From Aphanomyces cochlioides (Eukaryota > Oomycota > Saprolegniomycetes > Saprolegniales > Verrucalvaceae), in assembly GCA_019828595.1 (NCBI GenBank), contig JAHQRK010000007.1, positions 2,480,001-2,544,000 on the forward strand: DNA of 64,000 bases. Direction: 5' to 3'. Shown here in pieces: positions 43,039-52,302 of the stretch (positions within the stretch are counted from its first letter, which is position 1; every line of letters starts with the position of its first letter). A program made the translations under genes and the position numbers. A model generated the notes under the pieces. It had not been told where the DNA came from, did no database searches, and worked only from the letters and a program-made list of their open reading frames with translations.

Positions 43039-44502
43039 TCACCGACTGCTGTGACGGTTTCGTCTTTTAAATATGGCTTGATCTGCAAGTCGCTCGACGA
43101 GCTTGTCACGGATGCTCGTGGGGACGTAAATGAGCTTTTGGGTCGATGGTATTTTGTTCGTCTTCTTTTTGCGAATGTAGTCCTCAATGTAGGCCACTGG
43201 ATCAACACTTCGATGGGCAAGTCGTCGCTCAAGTATTTTTTGCCTGGCACTCTTGGTGACCTTTCCTTGGGTTCGCTCGATTAGATTCACTGCTTGACGT
43301 ATTTTAACTTGGTTGGCTTCATGACTTAGTGTCCATTGCTCCATGCGTTCGAGGAATGAATTGCCAACATCACCCCAAACCTACCGCAAGTCGATAACCC
43401 ACGAACAAGAAGATGAAGCTCACTTTGGGCAGCACGAACAAGACGCCACAAAACGTGCATCGTTTCTTCTTGTCGCGAAACTCAGCGTACGATTGTACCA
43501 TGCCACATTTAGGGCATTCCTTCTTGGCCTACAAAACCAGTCGATCATGGTACAAACGTTTGAATCAACCTGCCGAGCATTGTAATCTTCTTCTCCTCGC
43601 GTTGCTTCAAGCCGCTAAAAGTGCAATATTCAAGACTCCTCAAAAACGCTTTCACCAACCTGTCGTCGGTTTATTTCTGCAGCTTCCATGCGAGCAATTA
43701 TGTCCTTGGCGTTTTGGCTGTCGCCGGATTTGACGAAATCGTAGCCACACGCGGGGTTCTCCATCGCAGCGATATGTGATCGGGCTTTCTTGTGGCGAAA
43801 ACGACACTCCCTTGCGTCGTTGAACGTGGCATATTTGAGTGGGCATTTTCGAGGCTTGGGTTTGGCAAGTGTTTCAATGGCTGGATGCAGAGCCGCAACA
43901 GCAGAGTCTCCTTGGTTTTGACGCTCTTGGTGGACAAGTGAAGCCAAATGATCAACGGTTGCTTCTGCTGGTCGGATGTCACGTATCCTAGTTCCTGAAG
44001 TATTGGAAGTCCCACGAAGGCGATGCAGTGCGGTAACATATGCCACTTTTGATGGGACCACATCGTGCGTTCGCATTGCAACTGTGTGAATGTTCTCGAC
44101 TGTCCTTGCTGACTTTGCTTGTGATTTTGGTGTCGAGGGCTTTTTGGGAACGTCACCAGGAGAATTTGCTAACATCCGGGCTTGAAGCAACACGGCCACA
44201 ACAGCGGCATCTGCAGCATCGTCCTCTGTCTGCGGTTCTTCCTCTGGGGATTTTATTGGGGTGCTGTCCGTCTCTCCTTGCGCAATAAGTGGAATATCGT
44301 GATCTTTTGCCTCTTCAATGGCTTCTGCATGCTGCTTTTGGGGCTCGGAGCTATTTGAATCCACAGCGGGAGCGTCCTTCGATGGGGTAACCTCAAAATT
44401 GCCTTGTGAGATGGCTTGGTCTGTGATGGCTGTAGCTTGGCCCAATAGCCCCGCCAGGTCTTCTTCGTCGTCCCCGCTGTCGTCCCCATTTGAGCTGGCC
44501 AT
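43039..44502 (-). CDS. Zinc-ribbon protein (gene Y), tandem paralogue of gene X
   Basis: About 430 residues, start ATG 44502 (MASSNGDDSGDDEEDLAGL); upstream codons in frame include no better ATG. The N-terminal half is acidic and disordered. From about residue 245 it matches gene X: ECRFRHKKARSHIAAMENP, CGYDFVKSGD, RMEAAEINRRQ, RLEATRGEEDYNARQ, CPKCGMVQSYAEF...CTFCGVLF (zinc ribbon) and FLERMEQWTLSHEANQ. It then has a longer basic tail (VTKSARQKILERRLAHRS, KTNKIPSTQKLIYVP) ending NRHSSRstop. Introns of about 41-47 nt match those of gene X. A GTGAGAGT splice-donor-like sequence overlaps the stop, so readthrough splicing into gene X is possible. Confidence 0.65.
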
Positions 44503-44562
44503 CACGACTATTTCCGTCGTTTCGATTGCCGGTTTCACATTTTTCTCTTCATCAGACGCGCC
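44503..44562. promoter_or_regulatory. 60-bp bidirectional promoter
   Basis: Start codons of gene Y (44502, minus) and the unknown plus-strand gene (44563) are 60 bp apart. Both upstream reading frames stay open across the gap but lack ATG. The two genes must share their promoter, or one starts transcription inside the other. No TATA-like sequence is seen. Confidence 0.55.
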
Positions 44563-45684
44563 ATGCCTATTGACCTTCAATCGATCCAAGTTGCCATCGA
44601 AGCTTCAGTGGAGGAACTTCTTCGCATAGCTGACACAAAAATCAATTGGCCATCGTCTTTTGACGCAACCCAGAAGGGCTATTTCGTTCTTCCTGGAGTA
44701 TACACATACGAGGCAACGAAAAGCGCTCTTCCTGAACCTGTCCCAGTTGAAACACCAGCACCACAGAGCGATCAAGAGGTACTCGGCCACAGGAAAAGTT
44801 GAAATTGAATGTTCTGCTAGCCTACTGAAGCGACTGGTGCACCTGACCAAGCCGAAAAACACACCGAAAGTGGTCCTGCCGACGAACCAACAGTGTTCCC
44901 CGCTGTGGACACTGAGGAAGAATCCGTGCCAGCAGTGGAAGAGCCACCGGCTAAGCCTGTCGATTCCGTTGCAGCGTTCCTTCTTAGCGAGGTCGACGTT
45001 GCATTCATCAGCTACACGCTAACCCTCCACGGCGACAATACTTTTGAGTACATGTGGAAACAAACGAAAACGGGGTCTCGTCCGATGGAGCACTACGTCG
45101 AACTGACTGGTCACTGGCATAAACCCATCTTGAATCGTGATCGGTATGGCGAACGTGACCAACGACTTTTCCTTGAAACAAGTCGTGCAAGGTTTCATCG
45201 TCTCGCCAACTTTGGTACGATATTTTTGGGAAACACAATCTCAACCATGTTTGTAGATGCAGCAACAAACACGTGGAAACAAACACTGCGTACTCTCACT
45301 CGCCATGGAGAAGACTGGGTCACCTGTGGCGAGCACGACCGTGGCTTGCCGCCCATCCGCATGGTCTTTCATGTTCTTGACAACAATGTCCTTGAAAGTA
45401 TTGGAGGTGTCTTTCCCCACGAAATCGTCTCGAATGCGATTCCCAGTCGCATCCTCTCCGGCCTGACAAAAAAAGCTGGCACCAAGCTGGGCACTCCCAT
45501 TGATGTCATGACTGACAAGTGGCTCCCATGCGCCAAACTCTGTCTTGGACGCGTTTTGGACAGAGATGTCAAACCGTTCAACCCACTCATCTGGTACGTC
45601 ACACTTTATTCGACTGCTTTATTGTCATGCCTCAATAGCCTAGCTGAAGCATTAAGGAAGCGGCGCAAAGTCCAATCAACATGA
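44563..45684 (+). CDS. Unrecognised protein, divergent from the zinc-ribbon gene
   Basis: About 340 residues. Exon 1 starts MPIDLQSIQVAIEASVEELL and has GYFVLPGVYTYEA. A 42-bp intron (about 44780-44821) leads into an acidic linker and then a beta-rich part: AFISYTLTLHGDNTFEYMW, MEHYVELTGHWHKPILN, FGTIFLGNTISTMFVD, RMVFHVLDNNVLESIGGVF. It ends with a basic LRKRRKVQST after a possible 45-bp intron (45594-45638) that does not change frame. The beta-strand pattern with EYxELTGxW suggests a small barrel or lipocalin-like fold, but I cannot name a family. Confidence 0.55.
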
Positions 45685-46319
45685 CTTGGATAAACAACGA
45701 AAACTGTGATGCACAAAGGACGGTTTCATAGTTTTCAAATTTGGGATACTCTATACAAGTCAAAGAAGACAATTCTTAAAACCCACTGTTGTTTAAAGCT
45801 AGAGTCTGTTCTTATCCTCGTCTCGTCGTCAATGCGGTATCACAATTTTAATTAAGTCATCTTTTCATCTTGTAAATGCAGGCTTTGCTTTTAAATGGTA
45901 GCTTTGACCACAGACCAATCCACAGCGATGAGTCCCAATCTGGCCAGCTCCTCTTTAACGCCGTGTGCACTATATAGCTTAATTTCTGGGGGAGTAAACT
46001 GAAGGAGGAGGATAAGAGGCCTAAAGAGCATTCGATGTGAAAATTTTAAGCAAATCCACAAGAGAGTTTGCGCAAAGTGTGATTATACTATAGGCAGGGT
46101 TATAGAGATAGAGTTATGGAGGAACCTTTAATAACAAATAATTTATAGTCAAAGATCGATAGTCACCACATCTATAAAAGCATGTCTATAATCTTCGAAA
46201 ACAACTCTAAGTATTGATAAGTTGTTATATTCAATATAATGTCTTTTCACGGGGTTCCTCTTGGGCAATGCCCATTGCGGTGCAGCCAATTCACAAGCAG
46301 TCGGATGGCCCATACAATG
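45685..46319. other. Intergenic region
   Basis: No gene or structured repeat was recognised. Confidence 0.4.
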
Positions 46320-47090
46320 ATCGAGGCTTCGCTGGAAGTCGCCAGCAATGAAGAAAGCGTGGCGCTTACCCCTGCCGACGACATCAAAAAAGAGAGGAAG
46401 ACGCGATTTGCTTAGAAGGAAGCCGACGATGTCAAGCTGCTGCAAGAGATCCTTAGCGACGATGGACTCTTCATCGATGGCACCAAGGAAGTCTTGCAGT
46501 GGCATGGCATTCACAAGCGCCTGTAGAGTGGTGGTATGGATGTCAGTGAGCATAGTCTCAAGCGTCGACTCAAAACAATCTACGACTCATTCTGTGTGGC
46601 CGAGCGCACATCCCAAAGAGCTTTATATCACTCGTAACCTATCTATAATGCCCATTTATGCGTTGAGGAGTCGCTCGACGAGAAGACTCAACTGCTTCAA
46701 GAATACCATGAACTTTTATGCGAGCGGCAGGCCAGTGAAGTCGAAACAAAGAAGACAATGCGAGACGTCGACAAAACAAATGAATCTGGTAGCCGCGCTA
46801 TTCGTGACACAGCCTTGAATACTTTCGATCGTTCGTCGAGTCTCGAGAACGACAAAGATCCACTCAAGTTTGATGTCAATCAATATCTTCGAGAGACTTT
46901 GAGAACACGTACGATGGAGCATGAGGAAGAAACCGAGTGGAAACGACGACGCTTGGATCTGGACAATCGACTCATCTCAATGCAGGAAAACATGATTGAA
47001 ATGCAGAAGGAAGCAACACGAATGCAGCATGAAACCATGAAGATCATGGCAGCTTTGATTGAGAAAGTGCAAAGTAATAAAATGCTTTAA
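46320..47090 (+). pseudogene. Myb/SANT-like DNA-binding family gene with three nonsense codons
   Basis: A single frame reads through the whole region with three stops: TAG 46413-46415, TAG 46524-46526, TAA 46635-46637. The protein sense is clear: ADDIKKERKTRF, KEADDVKLLQEILSDDGLFI, DGTKEVLQWHGIHKRL, MDVSEHSLKRRLKTIYDSF, AERTSQRA, DEKTQLLQEYHELLCERQ, then TEWKRRRLDLDNRLISMQEN and a coiled coil ending IEKVQSNKML. This is the common oomycete Myb/SANT-like DNA-binding plus coiled-coil protein, often amplified with mobile elements. The frame is unshifted, so three point mutations explain the loss. Confidence 0.6.
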
Positions 47091-47467
47091 AAAAATATTT
47101 TTAATTTTATTGATGATATTTGAATTTTATTAGTTGTATTCAAATTTATTTTATTACAGTCCCGGACATCATTGAGACCCCATTTTAGCATAACTTCACC
47201 ATTTTTTCATCAATTTTAATTTTTTTTGTATGGTTTTGAGATATCAAAAGGTAGGTCGTTCTCTGATCTTTGATTCTTCTAAAACTTCATATCCTGTCTG
47301 AAATCATCAAAAATAAGACTGAATGATTGTCAAAACTCATTGTAAAACACAATAACTTGTACTATTTAATGTTTTTACAAGTCTAGAAATATAAATTTCT
47401 AAAGGAAAAGAACATTCAACAAACCTCTCGAATTTTCAGCCTCCAGTCATTATCAATTTGGTTGCAA

Positions 47468-47941
47468 ATGACGAAGCTCTCCCAAGAAGAATACGAAGCA
47501 ATCGTCGCTCTTGTCAAGAAGCAACGTCCAAGAGCTTTGACCCGTGAAGACCATTTTCGCAAGTCTGGAGAGCCTGGGGCCAGTGTCACTGTGGCCTCGA
47601 TTCTTGGACGGGGTGACGACAAGGTCAAGCGAGTGTGGGGGGAATTCATGGCGACTGGAACGGTCTCCGTTGCGCAGGCGCCAGCAAACAAGACAAATCA
47701 CGCATCCATCATACCACGCACCCCGTACGTAGTCTCATCCGTCCAAGCATTTGTTCGTGAACGTCGACTCGCTCGCGAGCGGACAGTAGCTAACGATGTT
47801 ATGGCTTTTTTGATTGAAATGGGACTTCTCAATGTGGATTCAACGTGCAACCACTTTGTACAATCTGCTTTACGCATGGTTCGCCGATTTTTATGTCACC
47901 TGGGCTTCAAGCGGGGGAAAAGCCAACACCGGCTTTCTTAG
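47468..47941 (+). pseudogene. N-terminal fragment of a DDE-type transposase
   Basis: The frame starts MTKLSQEEYEAIVALVKKQR and contains SVTVASILGRGDDKVKRVWG, VQAFVRERRLARERTVANDV and FLIEMGLLN, then RMVRRFLCHLGFKRGKS. This order of helix-turn-helix segments is typical of the N-terminal region of Tc1/mariner-like proteins in oomycetes; the catalytic domain that should follow is absent. The frame ends inside the sequence of a different, inverted transposase fragment (47907-48473), so the element was cut there. Confidence 0.45.
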
Positions 47942-48473
47942 CAATAGCTTGAGCTGACGCTGCTGTCCACGCAGACACCATTGCTGTGTCAAACTCAATC
48001 TTGGTTTTGTATTTCATATACAATGCATCAAGTACATGCAGAAAAACTCTACAAAGCTCAGACGGTTCTCTTCCAAACAACAACGACAGCTCTATCCATC
48101 GATTCGGATAGCTCAATCGACGTAAGTGAATCAATAAACCATCTACTGCACTTGCTTTGAGTCTACTCGTCGTAACAATGACCTCAGGGAGACGCATGGC
48201 CACAAGAAGTCGACTGATGTCCCTTTTTGAGAATCGAAACAACGCCACGCATGTTTGCTCACACACCGAGGTCAGTTGAAATCGTTCTTGGGGTATCAGG
48301 AGCCTTTCACGAATCGAGCGACGGAGGAGCAAGAAAACCATGTCATCATTGCTCGCGGCGAGCAGCACCATCACTGTCGGGTGCATTTCTTGTTGTCGAC
48401 GGAAATGAGTATGTGAACGGCTGGTCCAGAGATTCAAACCAATACAACCACCAAACATCTCTAACTCTCTCAT
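47907..48473 (-). pseudogene. PIF/Harbinger-type transposase, N-terminal fragment
   Basis: On the minus strand, start MRELEMFGGCIGLNLW. Diagnostic stretch: FRFSKRDISRLLVAMRLPEV, then DGLLIHLRRLSYPNRWIELS, LLFGREPSELCRVFLHVLDAL, matching the region ahead of the DDE_4 nuclease domain in Harbinger transposases. The frame stops after AQAIAKKAGVGFSPA, where it meets the other fragment. The catalytic DDE domain is missing; inactive. Confidence 0.6.
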
Positions 48474-49431
48474 TCATTTATGGTCAATATTGTAGTGTAC
48501 GCAATCGCCGTTAGCAATGAATTATATTATAGATATAACAATGCTCCATAGTATAACCTATAGTATAATCACGTTTTGCGCAAAGTCTCTAATACCAGGA
48601 AGAGGATATTTCAAGTTAAGCCTAATGATCGAATGATGATTGGTTAAAAACTAATCTAATACTATTAATATTAATAGTATAGTAGTCCCCTAGTTTTCAC
48701 CTCCCGCTCCAAACTTATATCCTGTATAATATTATTATTTTTTTGGTTTATTGATTTTGACAGTATTCCATATTAATAGCAGACTGGTTTGAAACATAAT
48801 TTCCTTTCAGTAATAATTCCCTGATATAAATTTTGAAAATTGCGTGAGGCGAAAACAGGAGTGGTTGTAACACTTATCAGAAGTGGGTGTCGATAAACTC
48901 ATGTCCAGACATAAAGCCAAGTGACTGCATAAAAGATGCCAGTACGTCATAAGATACCATTTTCTTCGGCTCTCTGTCGCATTGATCGCCACCGTGCATT
49001 TGCACGAGTCTTGCAATAGAATGGAACATTAACGAGGCTGTCGACATTTTCTATATCAGCACACGCAATTCTATTAATGGATTGATGGCCCGCAACCGGA
49101 TCCGTGTGTCAAATCGAGATTGTGCATCGCCGTTGTGGTCAGGATTCGAGCGCGTCGTGCACGTGACAGGGCCTTGACAGTGATGACAACATATTAAAGC
49201 ACATCATAGCGCATCGTTCAACAAGCACGGTACACAGCTTCAATGCGCCGAAACTATGTTTCAAATGTCTGAGACATCTAAAATGAAATGAATTGGTTAA
49301 AATAATAGCCAATGAAATTATGATCTGACAAATGAACATATTTGATTGGTCTATTTGAAAATTTATGAACCACTCAGGGCCGACTATAACAATCCTCCAG
49401 CCCGAAACCGATCATTTTCCAATTCGACATC
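48474..49431. other. AT-rich intergenic region upstream of the CLC gene
   Basis: No gene. A palindrome of ACTATTAATATTAATAGT lies at about 48661-48678. Three ATTGG/CCAAT motifs at about 49290, 49308 and 49343 lie 90-140 bp upstream of the CLC start codon. Confidence 0.4.
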
Positions 49432-51820
49432 ATGCCCGAAAGTGGCGCGCAGTTCAACTTAGCCGAGTTCCAGAAAGGCGACTGGGTCGAAGCAAGGACC
49501 CCTGTAGCTGCAACCCCTCAGCCACTACAACAATTGTCAGCGCCTGCTTCACCAGCGTCGATTTCCCATGCGTCAACAATCTCACGTCTTCCATTTGTAC
49601 GCAGACGATCCATGTCCGACCATCCGACGAGCCATCTTGCATCCAAGCGCCACGTAGTTGCAGTTGTTTCCTTTATTCTCATGCTCGGTATCATCGGCGG
49701 TTTGCTCAACTATGCGTCAAAACGGTACAGTACCAACAGTGCGATCGCCCCTCACCAAACCTTGATTTTCTTTAGATCGAGCCATGGCTTGTTGAGTTTG
49801 CGCCACTCCCTCGCAGCTACAGTGGATTCAACCGTCTCTTCTGCAACTTCAGCAGTGCTCTGGACGGTCTTTTCCACTGTATTATTATTCCTCGCGATTG
49901 TATGGACAAATATTTCACCGTCTGCGATAGGTAACATCATGAAAACTATATTGTCTCATGCTCTTCCAGGATCGGGGCTTCCTCAAACTAAAGTGGTGCT
50001 CACTGGTGTCGATCCAACCTTGTATTTACCGGGGTATTTTACCCTGGCTACTTTTGTGGCAAAGTTTGGCGGCCTTGTATTGTCGAGTGGTGCGGGGCTA
50101 GTTCTGGGCACAGAAGGTGCATGGACGCATCTCGTGTCAATTCTCGCACACCATCTACTACGGTTTCCGTGCTTTGCATCAATCAATTCAAAACAGTCGA
50201 CGCGACTTCAGCTCTTGGCAGCAGCAGCAGCAATTGCAGTCTCGTCGACGTTCGCATCACCCATGGGCGGTGTGCTATTCTCTATTGAAGTCACGGCGAC
50301 GTACTACCTCATTTCCAATTATACGAAAGCCTTTGTTGGTGCAGTTGGTGCGGCGTTTGTTGTCCATGCTATCATGGCTCTTGTTCACGACACAGCACTC
50401 GTGGCATACCCGACAGATTTTCCTTCGCAGACAGCACCAATTGTGAACTTACCCCTGGCTATTCCATTGGCATTGTTCATGGGCACGTTGTCTTCACTCC
50501 TGATTGATATCGTTCGTCGCATTGGTGACTTGCGCTACAAAGCTCGCCGCTCCCCAATCCGTGCAGTACGCTTAGCCATCACTTGGCTGGATCCTTTGGT
50601 TGTCGTGGTGGCTACATCAATTTGGTCATTCTTTTCTGGCAATGCGATTAGTGACTCCCGCGTTATAAAACGCTATTTTGTCAACGACACAACATTGGAT
50701 TTTGCTCATGTTGCGTGGCACGGAGCGCTCTTCCCACTAGTATTGCTACCGTTTACTATTACCTTGGCTGTGCCGTCTGGAGTTGGCTTGCCAACATTTG
50801 CCATTGGGGCTGCACTAGGTCGCCTCTACGGCGAAATGCTCGTGTGGATTTGGCCACATGCTGAAATTGTGCCGGCGGCTTACGCCTTAATCGGTGCAGC
50901 GTGCTTGACTGGATCAGCGACACGAACGATCTCAACCGCCGTGATTGCGTTGGAATCGACGGCAAGCCTTCAGTACATGTTGCCTGTGTTTGGCGGCACC
51001 CTTGCCGCCATTGCCGCGTCAGTCTTTTGGAAGCGCGAATCAATTTACGATGCGACAGTCGTCGCAGGCGAGCTCCCATATATGCCATGTCTCGACTTCT
51101 CATCTGATATGACGACGACTGCTGATGACATCAAAGATCCGAACGTCGTCTACGTGACGCGGAAGCCGACTATAATTTCAATCCTTGTTGCGCTTCACCG
51201 ACTGCCTGGTCATTCGATTCCAGTGGTCGAGTCGGAAACAAATCGCATGCTGCTTGGATGCATCAGCTCGTCGGCGCTCCAAGCCGTTGTGGCGCATTAT
51301 TACGACAAACACGAACTCGGTAAGCAATTGACTTACTATGTTTGCAAGTGCTGACAACGTATGAATAGGTGATGCACGAGCAGATTGTGGATTGACAGTC
51401 GACTCTTGTGAAGTTAATGGCGGTGCTACGACGACATGGACGTCCCTCAAATCCAGTTTGCATCGATCTGAATTTTCACGAAATTCGATTGACCGAATCT
51501 ACTGTTCAGTCGACAACGAAAGTGTTGCGAACCGACGAGATGCTGGTCTTTTCGCCATGCACGATGCACATTTGATTTCGTTGCTGAGTATGCCATGGGG
51601 TAGCAAGAAGCGTGAGGCTCTGCGCCAGGCCAAGACAAAATTGCCGCCGTTAGCTGTCCAGCCATTGCCGATCACAGTTGCGAGCAATACTCTACTCGAA
51701 GACATGCACAAGATCTTCCTCATGCTCCGCATTGATCATTGCTACGTGACGCATCATGGCGCACTCGTTGGCGTCGTGACGACCAATGCCCTAATTCAAG
51801 CTAGCAAGCACACCCCGTGA
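49432..51820 (+). CDS. CLC-family chloride channel/transporter with CBS domains
   Basis: About 750 residues in four exons; introns near 49726-49776, 49930-49970 and 51321-51368. The N-terminus is cytosolic and Ser/Pro-rich (MPESGAQFNLAEFQKGDW). CLC signature blocks: GSGLPQTKVVLTG (selectivity motif, usually GSGIPE), LSSGAGLVLGTEGAWTHL (gating Glu kept, but GTEGA instead of GKEGP), SPMGGVLFSIEVT, and VPSGVGLPTFAIGAALGR (usually GxFxP). Two CBS domains follow at the C-terminus: VVYVTRKPTIISILVALHRL, IPVVE...LLGCISSSALQAV, and LPITVASNTLLEDMHKIFLM with LVGVVTTNALIQ. It should move chloride across a plasma or endomembrane; the altered motifs leave channel versus exchanger mode open. Confidence 0.88.
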
Positions 51821-52067
51821 ACTGATCTCAAGCCTTTGAAATTCAACTTGCAATTTGGCGTCCAAAATTGATTGACAGCACGAGAAAGCGACAAAGCTTC
51901 TCGTTGATGACCATGACATCGAGACACACGCTTTCTCGCTGCATTCAATTCATGACACGTTTCATACAAACGCCGTAACCCCAAGGAATTGATGTTCCGT
52001 CATTCAGATCCATGCGTTTGTTGATTTGACTGCATTCTTTCTCTGAAACGACATGTCTGGATTCAAA

Positions 52068-52296
52068 TATGGATAGCGCTGACTTTGCAATGAACTATTG
52101 CGGTACTGTATAAATACCAACTTTAGAATTCCACTTTGGCCCTATTATTGTTAATAATGTACTCGCTACGTCGTCCCAATACCAATGTTGTGGTTACGAC
52201 GCAATATTGAATGGAGAGGTGGCAAGGCAGGACGCGTGGCCGTCAAGAATTGTTGGGGAAACGACGTCTGATAGTTGTTCCACATGGCGGTTGGAT
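52068..52296 (-). repeat. 229-bp direct repeat, left copy (duplicated 3' end of a WRKY19-like gene)
   Basis: Base-for-base identical, by eye, to 54629-54857. It contains the last 43 codons of the zinc-finger gene 54727-55278 in minus orientation plus about 98 bp downstream, with no attached gene body. It ends six bases before the left inverted repeat of the pogo-type transposon. Confidence 0.85.
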
Positions 52297-52302
52297 ATCT
52301 TT

